The notes under the pieces were generated by a model, which was not told where the DNA came from, made no database searches, and was given only the letters and a program-made list of their open reading frames with translations. A DNA stretch of 64,000 bases from Rhyacophila brunnea (Eukaryota; Arthropoda; Insecta; Trichoptera; Rhyacophilidae), in the NCBI GenBank assembly GCA_022495005.1, contig JAGYXB010000101.1, positions 186,001 to 250,000 on the forward strand, given 5' to 3'. The position numbers were made by a program, and so were the translations under genes. Positions 46,831 through 58,264 of the stretch are shown piece after piece (within the stretch, counting starts at the first letter, position 1; every line of letters begins with the position of its first letter).

Positions 46831-47263
46831 TTCATTCTTCAATTTTGCCAAAACCAGCTATGAAAATTGAATAAACGTTCATATTTATTTAAATCTAAAA
46901 AAATTGGAGACCGTATAGTATACGGTAAGAAAGCTTACGGTGAACTGTCCTACGGTGAAATGTTTTACGTACAATTTACATGTAACCATTATTATCTACT
47001 GTAAAACTGCCTACAATATGGGAGTGGTTTCAAAGTGTGTCTACGAAAAAAAAAATCTCACCACGAAAAGTTGAAAAAAAACTCCACTGCAGAGTATTTT
47101 AAATTAGACACATCCCATACAATGGCCATGGCCCGGGGACTTGTGAACGAACAAAAGCTCGGCCAGTATATTAAATAGCATTTTGCGTGTATTGTGCATT
47201 GTCGTCGGTCGGGTGACAGTGCCTACACTCTTCAGAACTTGGGGTGCCGGGTATAAAAGCGCC

Positions 47264-47432
47264 ATGCATGCAGGGTTACCAAAAATATCAGTTTTGATAA
47301 TAATTATTGTTTTGATAATATGGTACAAACAATATTTCACAGACAGTGACATCAAATTACATTGGCAAATTGCGTCGGGCCCGATCGTCTGGCTCGATTG
47401 TCAAAATCTATTATCTACGGTTTTCCGGGATC
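47264..47432 (+). CDS. Candidate first exon of a membrane-anchored protein
   Basis: ATG at 47264 opens a 56-codon frame up to a strong donor GGGATC|GTGAGT. Residues 8-20 (ISVLIIIIVLIIW) form a clear membrane segment near the N-terminus, followed by KLHWQIASGPIVWLDC. The sequence to about 47780 is richer in CpG than its surroundings, as at a gene start. Without the splice the frame ends at TAA one codon later. No family recognised and no second exon found. An overlapping frame to 47549 is also open, so the strand and frame are uncertain. Confidence 0.3.
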
Positions 47433-47439
47433 GTGAGTA

Positions 47440-48870
47440 AATTGGAACCAATCCTATTTCCGTCTGCCACGATTCACGAAGATTGCCGAGAACGTTCGAA
47501 AATATCCGAAGCTATCGCCCGCTTGCGAGGTTTGACAGCTGAGTTTTGAAGTAAAATTGCGAGGGAAAACTGTCCAGTGTAGCTACCAATCTAACGAAGA
47601 AATAGTTTTCGGTCTACCTATATTTTTAATAATAGCAACAATATTCTATGTTTATTTTAAACCAATCAAAAGCAAGGACCAACGCGATCGAATCGTTACG
47701 TGTAATTGTTTATAGTGTAAAGACGTTGGACACGACGGTCGGCGTGGATCGTTGGATCTGGTTGAATCTGCCCGTCTGCCAATGTAAGTAAGCCTTTAGA
47801 CAAAGTGCTGCCCTTAAACAGACATAGAATGCCACCCCTTTGATTTTATATTCGGATTGTCTGCAAATTCGTTAGGTACCTAGTTACACATTTTATTGAA
47901 CATACATAACTTGAAAACACCTCAGATATAATATACCCACTAGAAAAATTCACATTTAGAAAAAATACGATGCTCGCTTAGTTTGAACCTGTATCTATAT
48001 CCACTGGTATCGCGCCAACATGCTTTAACTTACCTCATAGTTTAAATTATTGAGTTTAAATGGTCATGAAAATGTAAGTATTTTAACATGAATTAAAAAA
48101 AAATCCACATAATATGTACGATGCAGGTAACATCCGTTAGGTGTTTTTCTTATGAAAATCCAGTTGGTTCAAATAATCTAGTCTATAAGTTGTGATAGAT
48201 TCGTCAATATTGGCACAGAAGTTTTTGAATAATTATAACGATTAGGTATAACGGAATAAACAGAATATTCTATGAAAGTTGTTTGGTGTGGGAACCCCAC
48301 AAGAAGAAGAAACACCACTAAGTTGGTAACAACAATGTAGCTTATAGCCTGTGCTACAAGTTGGGTTAAAAATATTTAAATTTATCACGTAGCATATATT
48401 AAGTGCAAATGTAATATTAATTACAATGAATTACGGTGTTGTAGGATCACAGGGGCTTAACTACAAAAATACATGTCTTGAGTTAGCCCCAGTTTCGATA
48501 TTGCCGTAATCACCTTTACTGGTGACAAAAAGCTCTATCTATGTCGTACATCCCTTAACAAGATATACCTATTTGAGTAAAGCGTTCATTATTTAATGAA
48601 TTCCGTAAAAGTAAAATCTTTATTTGCGTTCATCTAAAAATTGTGTTACTGTAGATAGGCCCATGTAATCATAAACTCTAGAATAATAGGTAGCAAATTG
48701 ATTTTTTTTGCAACCATTAGAAAATTATACCGAAATGATCATTGGCCATACACAATTTGTGTCATTTAGCAATCTTTTCAAATTCACCTAGTTATATAGT
48801 CCACTCTGCTGTTATATACATACATATTTAAAAAAATAATTATGAATATTACGTATGTACATTCATTTTT
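47440..48870. other. CpG-richer patch, then AT-rich sequence
   Basis: 47440-47780 is GC- and CpG-richer than the rest of the window; 47.8-48.87 kb is AT-rich with no recognised feature. Confidence 0.3.
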
Positions 48871-48880
48871 TTTTGTGATT

Positions 48881-49834
48881 TTACCGAGGCTTTGACTGCG
48901 ACTCGCTGTCATATCGCCTCTTCTCTTCTAGAAGGGGATCCGTCGACCAGGTCCTCACTCCTATTCTGTTAAATAGCTTTACAATTTTGCCTAGCTCTTC
49001 CGTCTTACCCACCGCCAGGACACCCTTCAATTCGTCGACATTCTCATAGATATCCGCAATTCGCAGCTGTACTCTGTGAAGTTCATATTTAGGGCATTGT
49101 AGTGCTATATATACAATGTCCTCTAAAACATGACATTCACCGCAGAGTTACGATTCGCTTCTTCCCATGAGGACATCAAATCTTTTGCCCATTGTGTGCC
49201 CTGTTCTTAGCCTCAGTATTAACTTAGGATCACTCCTCGTCAAAGGAGACTCTACAAACCAGGGTACCTCTTGTGGTGATGGTAGAATAGACTTACTCCA
49301 TTTCCCCTTTTCTAATGATGCCCTATGGTGAAAATCTGTCCACATACTTTCGCCCATTTTCTTTATAGCCTCATTCCAGTCCAGGTTTTCTGGTATCCAC
49401 TGATATGGTACCTCTGAATGGCCAGCTTCCTTTTCTTCTCTATTTTTCTTGGCGTCGATATGGTCAAGGATGTGGTATGCTATGGTTTTACTGATATGTG
49501 AGCGAGTTGCTGCGGCAAGATGTTGTAAAGCGCATTTGGAGCCTGTTAATATGACAGCGGATTGCGCCGAGAAATCATCGCTTAAAGTGTATTTAATTGC
49601 TTCGTTTATCGCGATGAACTCCGCCGTCATTATTGGTATTGCTGGGTTTAACTTACAGCTCTTATTTATACCTACTTCTGGTATCACAAGAGCTGCCCCT
49701 GCTCTATTCTCATCTTTGGACCCATCTATATAAAGGTGGATCCATCCTGCACACCTCTCTATCAGCATTTTTTCTACGAGCGCTTTTGCTTTATCGGATA
49801 TTATTCTCCGTTTTGGTTTGTCTATTCCTTTGAC
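48881..49834 (-). pseudogene. LINE ORF2 remnant: RNase H and zinc knuckle
   Basis: The minus strand encodes an RNase H domain (WIHLYIDGSKDE, MTAEFIAINEA) and then, past a stop at 49148, LCGECHVLEDIVYIALQCPK (zinc knuckle) to a TAA at 48881. The third RNase H carboxylate is lost (ILTGSK where DSK is usual) and so is the usual His/Asp end. The first codons of the longest frame, upstream of about 49834, come from a MITE, so that frame's ATG is not real. It is R1/LOA/Jockey-like and 5' truncated. Confidence 0.88.
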
Positions 49835-50232
49835 GGGTCTAGGACGATTTGGCACCGGACAACTGGACGCCACGGAATTCGAAAATAAATAGACGTTAGG
49901 TACTTATAGGTACTTTAAAAAAAATATTCAATATTATTATTTATACTTCAATGATTATATTATTATTTAATAGTTGGTAAGAATGTAAATATGCAGACGT
50001 AAACAATAATTTAATCGTGCATATGTTTAAGTTCCAACGAAAAAAGAGTTTTTTATTTAATATAAAGCCTTAGGCATGGTAATTCTCAATCCGCGATAAA
50101 GAATACATTATGTTAATAGTAAAATGAATTTAAACTACTAAGTAGTAGATATAAACTGATTAAAATACCTCATCTATACGTGTCTACGACAGTGCGGCGT
50201 CCAATTGTCCGGAGGCCAGTCGTCCCATTCCC
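49835..50232. mobile_element. hAT-like MITE, GGGTCTAGGACGATTTGG ends, copy 2
   Basis: 398 bp, same family as 46006-46409. TSD TCCTTTGAC (49826-49834, 50233-50241); the LINE frame resumes after it (LDVKGIDKPKRR) before a stop, proving insertion into an already present LINE. Confidence 0.93.
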
Positions 50233-50249
50233 TCCTTTGACATCTAGTT

Positions 50250-51700
50250 TGATACATTCATTTTATAAAATACAGCTTTACGTATGTAGTTGGTAGCCCT
50301 GCTCTGAAATACAACAACGTGCAGGTATATTCCACACAAAAGCAAACGGGGCATTCATAGTAGCAGGTTGTTTTGATGCCACATTATGAGGTTTTTAAAT
50401 CAATCTACATTTTTGGAGAATACAGCTTCACGGATCTAAACTTGTACATCAAGAATGTCGTACATTTGGTGTCACGTTTCGTTTCTGGTATAACAGCTTT
50501 AAGGTGATATTTAGTTGGTGTTATGACATATTAGAATTGACTATTAGTGGCATGATTGGTATTAATTTATCGAAAATGTGGCAGCAGATCGAAAAATAAT
50601 AGTACCTAGCTAGATGTTCCTAATATCCCAGCAGAATTCTATAGTAGTTATTTAATAATATCCATGTTAGATAAGATCTTTGAATTGATTTTCAATTCCA
50701 TCAACAATTTTTTGCAATTATTTTTCCGTGTCCGCATGTCATAATTAATGCTGTTATTTATTTGGTGCGATTTATCTTATTTTTGGAATATTATCTACGT
50801 AATGATTTGTGATAGGGGAGCTACTCTGCCCCCATAAGGAAAAAGGCAGCAATTTGCTAGTCACATTTTGAGATAATGAGACATTCGTAAGAAAATTTTC
50901 AATAATGTGTACTTATGGATCTTTTGATTCATGGTTAAGGCTATACTTCAGCTGAGGCATGATCTAAAAAGACCGTGACTAGGCGATGCGCGTATTGTGC
51001 AAACGACGCGAGCCGAACGAAATATAATTTGTGATAAAAAATCAACATGCGTCCTTTTAATGTTATGTTTATTATTATATTCGTAATAATAATAGTATAT
51101 TCATTTACATGTTTTCTTTTTCAAGTACATGCAGAACGTTTTTTAGTCATCTTTACACGATTTAAGAATATATTCCTCCGACGCCATCACAAAACAAATT
51201 GACGTGCTCACAAGTCGACTATCGCTCTCCGAATGGCAACGCGGCCGAAATTACGTCCCAAATAGTGTTGAAAATTATTTGCCGTTTCACTTATGTACGC
51301 TCTTTATGGAAAATGCGAAACTGGTGCTATATGCCTAATTAAATGAACATCTTTGAGTGACGACTGATTAGTTTCTAATGAATAATTACTAAACAATTTT
51401 TGCGATAAAACATTCATTACACAGTCCAAATATAGAGTGACCTCACGGTACCTACTCACACAAATGGATAATATTTGATCGCAGAACGAGATTGTTATCC
51501 CGGATAAAAAAAAATGAATACTTACTGGGATTGCAGGATTTGACAAGAAACAAGTAAAAATTATCAATGTTTACTCTTTTTTTTGTTCCATAATATATTA
51601 TTATAAGTAGTTACAAATAATAATATTATCATTAATAATATAAAAACTATTAAAAATCTCATATACTTAGTACCTAGCACTCTCTTTATTTCATACATTT
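50250..51700. other. No gene recognised
   Basis: AT-rich; short frames only. The first 100 bp may be further LINE remnant. Confidence 0.3.
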
Positions 51701-51711
51701 TTTTTTTAATT

Positions 51712-51972
51712 ATGGATACTTATTTTTTGTAATGGCAATGTGCTGGACATGTCACACGGCGAGTGGGCAACCGCTGTACAAATGCTGTCATACTGTGGTA
51801 CCCAAGGGACACTAAACGCTCATAGGGACGCCTTAAAGCCCACTGAATAGACGAACTCATAAAGTTCGGTGGATGTACGTGGCAGCAAAGAAATAGAGAA
51901 CGAGAAAAGTGGAGGGAGCTAGGGGAGGCCTTCATCCAGTAGTTCATCGACCCCGGCTGATGATGATGACTT
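51712..51972 (+). pseudogene. RTE-type LINE 3' end with TGATGA tail
   Basis: The plus strand reads WQCAGHVTRRVGNRCT, LWYPRDTKRS, IDELIKFGG, then RNREREKWRELGEAF before a stop, then TGATGATGATGA. Order and motifs are those of arthropod RTE-clade ORF C-termini, and a TGA-rich microsatellite is their usual tail. Internal stops; dead. The minus-strand 75-codon frame is its shadow. Confidence 0.85.
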
Positions 51973-51979
51973 ATTTTTT

Positions 51980-53150
51980 AAAACCCGCAATCTCATAAAA
52001 CTTATGAGATGAATAGTGTATGTAGGTCATTCATTACCTGGGATTGTAAAACGTACCCTTGTCTTAACAGATGATTATGGGACTTATTCAGGTGAATGGA
52101 CTTTATATCTTCTTTTTCTTCTTCTTTAGGACCTCATGACTGAGTATCGTGACTCGGATAATTTGGTTGTCGAACAGCCATTTCAAAGAATTGGCCTCAC
52201 TGCTTTCGGCATTCTACGATACGCAAAGCATGTGTCAGCAGACACTCATATATGGATGCAATCATCAATCATCTGGAGCATCTAATGTTTGCTTTAATAT
52301 TCCAACTCAGCAAGTCTGAAAGACAAGACAGTGCGGGTGACACAAACGGAAATTAGCGATCCCAATAATTATAACTTGTAGATGAGCACCCGTAGTTAAA
52401 GCTGCAGGTGGTTATTCGGAGTGTCTGGGTATGTGGTATGTACCAGGATAAGTGAGGGGGTCCGCGTAGTAAATGTGGAAATCAGTGGAACTTGCAAGAT
52501 TTTGTTAACACTGCCTTTCAATGATAAATTAAAACGAATTTTTTCGAAATGGACCCCCCCCCCATACCATTTATTTGTATGTGCGTCTAAACTGACTGTA
52601 GATACGGAATGAATGACGAATGCCAGTATAACGATGGATAAGATTGGAAAATTGATCACTATCAATATTTTTATTCATATTCTCCAAAACGGATTCAAAG
52701 GATTTTCAAACTCTTATAATTTAATACAAGTAGGTACCTATCGATGTTATTTTATTAATTAGTATTCCAGAACTCAACTCTGTTGGATTATGGTTATCAT
52801 GACTGAGACAACTTTGTTCTCAGCTGGTGTAGTAGTGTCGTCTCGCGTAGTAAAGATATAGCCACACTACTACTCACTAATAATCCCATACTACGTTCCC
52901 GAAGTTCTGCCTCGCTTTCACTCCATATTGCAGTCTCTTTCACGTCGCACCCACTTGTTGAACCCGAAATCCAGGGGCGCTTCGTAATAGGCTTTCATAT
53001 TTATGAATAATTATGTCATTTATAACGTCGTGGAATAATGAGTGGCGTCCTAAATCGGCCGGGCCAAGCAAATGATTAGAGCATCTACTTATGGCATGTT
53101 AGTACATTTAAATACTCTGACAAAAGTAGTCCATTGTATAATGTTTGAGA
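51980..53150. other. No gene recognised
   Basis: Contains the word TTTTTTCGAAATGGACCCC at 52.54 kb, shared with 43.43 kb. No exon recognised. Confidence 0.3.
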
Positions 53151-53179
53151 CTTTCACGGTTGTTTTTTTATCGTGATAG

Positions 53180-53440
53180 CTTCTTGGGTTTCCACCGCGT
53201 GTACTTCTTCATTCTTTCCTCGGCGTTTTGGGCTCGTTGCAATGTTCGATCCGATATATCTGGTCGTAACGATTGACACATTACTCTGAACAACGTTTGC
53301 TCTTAGCTAATCGGATTCTTTTTGGCATTATATGTGTTATGTCACTTCATCATAACACACATCTCTTGATAATGGGTTCTACAATGAGTCCGAAACGTCG
53401 AGGATAGAAGGAAGAACTACACGCGGTGGAAATACAAGAA
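53180..53440. repeat. Inverted repeat with CGTTTCGGACTC words
   Basis: 53180-53245 and 53372-53440 are inverted copies of about 60 bp (CCACCGCGTGTA, TCCTCG-CGTTT-GG-CTC). The right copy reads TGAGTCCGAAACGTCGAGGA, resembling the tails of Penelope-like elements. Spacer about 125 bp. Confidence 0.6.
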
Positions 53441-54953
53441 TCTATTACGGTAGTCCATTGTTTTTGTTGCCTTTTTATCAGGATTTCTTTCGTGTGCAGT
53501 TTGTTGACGGTAATAAAAGTCTTTACGGTAAAAAAAATGTTTAGAGATATTTTTTACGTAAAACGTCTTACTTTTCGGTACACATACACTGGAGTGAGGT
53601 CACCTCAGCGATCATGGTCTCAGACTTTCGCTTACCTGCGGTTGCCACAGTGCTTCCCGATTACTTGGACTAGAGGAGTGAACGATACAACGTTCGAAAG
53701 GTAATAAATATGCTTGTGTGCTAATGATTTTCAACCGTGGTTCCACGTGCTATGTCAGCGGCTCCTTGAGAATTCGTAAAACCTTGCGAAATAAAAGTTC
53801 CTACCTACAACTGAAACCATTTTGGTAATAGGGTAAACATACATTAGGTTTAAGCTGTCCTATTTTAAACACTACAACATTTTGAAATTGTAAGTTAGAT
53901 ATTGGACTAATGAAGTAGCGAGGGTGTTCCTTTAGAAATACTTTTTTGTAGCAACAAGGAATGAAAGAACAAAACATGAGGTATCGGTAAGTTGTCATGA
54001 GGTTACGTCTTCGCTTAATTCTCACAGTTCTTTTGTTTTTGTCATAGCTTTTAAAATGTACACATTAATATAAAACATTGATTTAGGTATCTACTTATTG
54101 TATTTGTTTGGTATTCTCATTAGTTTTGGACAATGTGGAATTAAAAAACGTGTATCCCAAGTGTAGCCAATAAATGGAAAACACTTTTCTTTACTCGATA
54201 TTAAATAAATAAAATAAACTTTCCCATGACGTACTCAGCTTATGCGTTGCTTCAAGGTAGGACCATCAGCTATTTTGTACAAAACCGACAACACGCACGC
54301 TGATGCGTTTACTCGAATACAATTAGGTTATTGCAATGTTGCTAATATTGTACTTTTGACGTCTTGGGTTGTTATGGTTTTTATAGCAAGAAGCTTGTTA
54401 CGTAATGCTACCAATTTTGGTAAGAAAATATGTTTTTTCATCGAATCTACTGAAATTGGTAGCACTGTTTTACGGTGACTGGAAACTTGAGAGACCGCAC
54501 GACTAGCATGTCGCGTCTTTTCGCCACCGTTTTAAAACTGAGAGATTCCAGTCTCGCCGTCAGCCAACGGCCATTGAATTACATTAGCTAGATACTGGTT
54601 GGAATTTTAGTTTCAGTTCCGTCAGATTTCAGTTTCTCCGTGGGAGGAGGGCCTTATAGATCTACGATGCCGAGACTACCTGCAACACGACAGTAAGAAA
54701 ACTACCGAAAATGGAAGAATTATGAAAAGGAGGGACAAGTATATAAAATTTTGTAAAAATATGAAAAAAATTAAGTTCTACAACAGTCCGTCAACTCATC
54801 CCTCTCTTTCTCTCTTACCTCACTCAAGTAATTAAGTCACTTTGAATACCAGCAAAAAAGTTCGAAAATATTCAACTAGTTGACGTGTTGTTTGACGTAA
54901 ACGTTGTTCTTCAGACATATCCGCCCCTTAGTTGGGGCATATGGACACCGCAC

Positions 54954-55190
54954 CAGGGCTCGAAATGGAACGGAACGCACCGGAGCGCCGTTCCGGCTCG
55001 TGAAATTTGTAAAATTATCGCTCCGTCTCGCGGAAAAAATATTTTGACCGTCTGAGCTAGATAGGCCATAGAATAGAAAATCTGACACACTCATTTTTAT
55101 AAAATACACATACGATTTGATGACTATGTAAATATCTTCTGAAAATTTGTCGAGCGCTCGGGTTCGTAAACTTTTCCATTTCGAGCGCTG
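54954..55190. mobile_element. hAT-like MITE, CAGGGCTCGAAATGG ends, copy 1
   Basis: 237 bp, ends CAGGGCTCGAAATGG and CCATTTCGAGCGCTG, perfect TSD CACCGCAC (54946-54953, 55191-55198). Carries GGAGCGCC/GGCTCG-rich subterminal words. Confidence 0.94.
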
Positions 55191-55335
55191 CACCGCACGT
55201 TGCCTCCAAGAATCCCTGTCGCTAGCCTGCGTCATTCCAGGTCATATCAGCACCTGTAGCCTTTAGCTCCGCCGTATACACTCTATAGATAGTAGGTCAG
55301 TCGTAGCTGAAACTCTGATTTATAAAGTTAGCTTA

Positions 55336-55573
55336 CAGCGCTCGAAATGGAAAATTTTACGAACCGGAGCGCTCGACAGTCTTCTGAAGAATAATACCTA
55401 TATAGTTATCAAATTTTATGTGTATTTCATAAAACTAAGTGTTAGATTTTATATTATATGGCCTATCTAGCTCAGACGGTCAAATTAATTTTTCCACAAG
55501 ATGGAGCGATAATTTTACCGATTTCACGAACAGGAATTGCGCTCCGGTGCGCTCCGATCCATTTCGAGCCCTG
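55336..55573. mobile_element. hAT-like MITE, same family, inverted copy 2
   Basis: 238 bp, opposite orientation to copy 1 and 145 bp from it. Flanks GTTAGCTTA / GTTAGCTAA are a TSD with one indel. The pair could fold back on itself. Confidence 0.9.
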
Positions 55574-55885
55574 GTTAGCTAAGGAAAATTAATGTAGCAT
55601 CACTGTTTTGTATGGAATATTAAAATGACGAAGTACAGACCTACAAACTTATCTGAAGAATGGGATGGGGGAGCCACTGATGAAAACTACCCAAATCAAG
55701 ACTCGTAACTGGACGAAATCTGACATTCGAATGAAATTTTCAGAATGGCGTCCTATGGTAGTTTGTAGTTCCATTTTTGACCATTCTACAGATAAGTTTG
55801 TAGTTCTGTAAACGACAGCATTTCTTGTCTGTCTTTGACAGATGTTTATTTGTAGTGGATATTGGCTAGTATAAATTATAACATT

Positions 55886-56073
55886 GGTACTGTTCGGTTA
55901 TCAGGAATACAACGGAAAACACATTTCGAAAATAACCGATAAACTGGATTATTTGTTAGTTTGGTTAGTTGAGGTTAGGTTAGGTTTGGTTAGGTTAACC
56001 TAACAAATTATCCAGTTTATCGGCTATTTTCAAAATGTGTTTTCCGCTGTATTCCTGATAACCGAACAGTACC
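55886..56073. mobile_element. Foldback MITE with TTAGG-type loop
   Basis: 188 bp, arms of about 80 bp starting GGTACTGTTCGGTTATCAGG, perfect 8-bp TSD ATAACATT (55878-55885, 56074-56081). The loop is made of GGTTAG/GGTTTG words, close to the insect telomere repeat. Confidence 0.92.
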
Positions 56074-56257
56074 ATAACATTTTATTATTTTATAACAAGT
56101 GAAAAAATCCTAATGCACGCCTGTCAAGTCTACTAAGAAATTCCTTGAGTGGTTGTATTTTTTATCTACTTTTTATTTGTATTTCGATTCGTACGCCAAT
56201 GGTGCCGTGATCATACGCATGGCACGCGGCAAACGCTGTTTAAATTCAAAATCAAAA

Positions 56258-56291
56258 TCAGTCAGAGACTTGACGTTCGAGTGGGTGGTTG
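56258..56291 (+). promoter_or_regulatory. Candidate core promoter: Inr plus DPE
   Basis: TCAGTC matches the arthropod initiator with +1 A at 56260, and GGTTG lies at exactly +28 to +32, matching the DPE consensus at all five positions. No TATA box upstream. It precedes the candidate exon ending at 56623 and lies in a CpG-richer patch. Confidence 0.45.
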
Positions 56292-56437
56292 TGTACATTC
56301 GTCAACTCTAAAACTCCATCTCGCAAAATCGCCGCCGTGTATTCGGACAGTCGCGTAGTGAAGTGCATGGTCGTTCTCCGTAAATAAAACGGAATGCGCT
56401 TATGAGAGAGACTATCCTCGCAGACCGCGTGCGATGA

Positions 56438-56623
56438 TTATCTTGTGCCATACGCGAAACAAGACGGAGATTATTTTTGAATAATATCGTATTATGCAGG
56501 TTGAATAACCTTACTGGACGTTTGTGCGTAAAGCGTTTGCTTTGGACTCTTGGTTTTTGTTTTGTTGTGATATTATTCGTGATATATGGAATTATGCCAG
56601 CGTCCGGCAAAGCTTACGAACTG
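56438..56623 (+). CDS. Candidate 5' exon of a type II membrane protein
   Basis: A 62-codon open frame ends at the donor GAACTG|GTACGT. It encodes basic residues (GRLCVKRLLW), a membrane segment (TLGFCFVVILFVIYGI) and MPASGKAYEL, the layout of a Golgi type II enzyme N-terminus. The only in-frame ATG is at 56594, after the membrane segment. ATG at 56494 is out of frame by one base, so an upstream exon (possible acceptor TTATGCAG at 56499) or an indel would be needed. No catalytic domain is in the window; the function is unknown. Confidence 0.35.
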
Positions 56624-56629
56624 GTACGT

Positions 56630-57610
56630 CGACTCTTTATTTTTGTTTATTTTTAAGAGGGTTAGGATATAAAAAGTTCAACGTAAAACGTAATCGAGAT
56701 AAAATAAACCCACATATTCTGGTACCACCAAATTGGGTTGTTTATGAATTTTATGATACTCGGTTTATTTTATTGTACATTGATTTGTTAATATTATGTA
56801 TGATTGTTTTGTATGGTAAATCGCAAAGTGCCGTACTTCTGCAGACTTTGAATGATTCCCCCTTTTATTTTTTGCCTCAGATTGTATGCAAAATTGTTAG
56901 TAGGGACTTTCAATCGTCTATTGAAGATTTGAGAATTTTTACGATGTAGTTTTAGGTAGGTACATGAAGGTCTGAAGTACTGACTAGTTTGGAGACCCCC
57001 TTATACTTTCTAACGAAGTGACCTCATCTCTAGAGTGATTGCTTTCAAATTTCTAATGATCGCATTAGTTCCTTCATTACCGCCCCTAATCAACGCATAT
57101 CCAAACCAATTCGCCCGCACAACACTCTTTAACTCATGGCCTGCCTATCCCCACGGGGCGTCACTGAATCCTTATAATTATTAATTTATTGTCCCATCAA
57201 AACAGCGACATGATGAATGCATAATTTTAACTGGCGTCGACAACTTTGGAAATTACGATAAAGAAGTGTCGTGTAATGTGGGGTTTACATTAGGTATTGA
57301 GAAATTGCAACTGCTTTCATTGTCATTTATTATTCCCTCGTGATAGAGCGTTGAACAAGCTATGTTTGTACCTACATAAAATGTCGAGTTTTGAAGGAAG
57401 AGAGGTAGTTCGTAGGCATGAAGTTCTGCGGAACTTTTACCAAGCCATTGGCTTGTTCGTTGGACGGTCATTCAAACACTCATATTAAAAAATATATACC
57501 TCATAAGAATAACTCGTGCATGTACATTTGTACCTGTATACTTATATTATGGGAATTTTATTAGTTTGTTATATAAAAGATTCGGAATAGGTACCTAGGT
57601 ACTCACTATA
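56630..57610. other. Presumed intron or intergenic, no feature
   Basis: If the exon ending at 56623 is real, this is intron 1. Frames here show no family resemblance. Confidence 0.3.
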
Positions 57611-57620
57611 CGGTTTAATC

Positions 57621-57874
57621 CAGGGGTAGTCAACCTGGTCCCTACCGCTCACTAGTGGGCGTTCCAGCTTTCGTTTCCAGTTTCGTCTCATTTTAGTACC
57701 CTTAAAATTTTCTTTATGTAAGCTAGAAATACCCTACAAAACTACATATTTCTTATGAATCTTTGAAACATTTGTAGGTTTATTAAAGTTTATTTCACGG
57801 CTCTCACTAATTAGTGAGTGGGGTGGGCGAGCCTCTTGTTCTCCACATAGTTTCAAACTAGATAATAGCTACCC
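57621..57874 (+). mobile_element. hAT-like left end, CAGGGGTAGTCAACCTGG
   Basis: CAGGGGTAGTCAACCTGGTC with subterminal CTCACTAGTGGGCGTTC is a typical hAT terminus. A weak matching end (TAGCTACCC) lies at 57874, where another element begins. Confidence 0.5.
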
Positions 57875-57876
57875 AG

Positions 57877-58261
57877 GGGCATGGCCCCCACAAGGGGGGG
57901 GGGGGGCTGACAGTGCTCTAGCGGCGTGGCGACTCTACCAGATAAGTGAGATAAACACACATCACAAATTTGCTCTCATAGTAAAAAAAAGTTAGTAAAG
58001 GCGCTATTTTCCTTCAATCATGTAATTGCTTAAAATTATGTATTTATACGATACAATTTTTAATTGTGTATCGATACTCGACAGCTCCATAGTTCAAATA
58101 GATGTAACTAAATAGGTATACACATTAATTTTACCGCGTACACCGTTTGGAAAACGCTACTGTAGAGTATCACAGTACCTTTCTCCTTAGCGACAGGTAG
58201 GGGGGGCCGCCAAAGATCCTAGCCTGGGGGCCCGCTTCAGGATGTGGGGGCCATGTCCAGG
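57877..58261. mobile_element. G-run repeat copy 2, hAT-like ends
   Basis: CAGGGGCATGGCCCCCACA and, inverted at 58235-58261, CCTGGACATGGCCCCCACA. A run of 13 or more G follows the left end. The same interior occurs at 36632-36870. TSD not seen. Confidence 0.65.
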
Positions 58262-58264
58262 GGT

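Noticed and set aside
47252..47259. TATAAAAG as a TATA box for the exon at 47264
   Set aside because: It lies only 12 bp upstream of the ATG, so the transcript would start after the start codon; the downstream TCAGTT is at an atypical distance.
49449..49833. Plus-strand frames of 94 and 66 codons
   Set aside because: They are complements of the LINE RNase H remnant on the minus strand.
51720..51947. 75-codon minus-strand frame
   Set aside because: The plus strand encodes a recognisable RTE LINE C-terminus here; the minus frame is its shadow.
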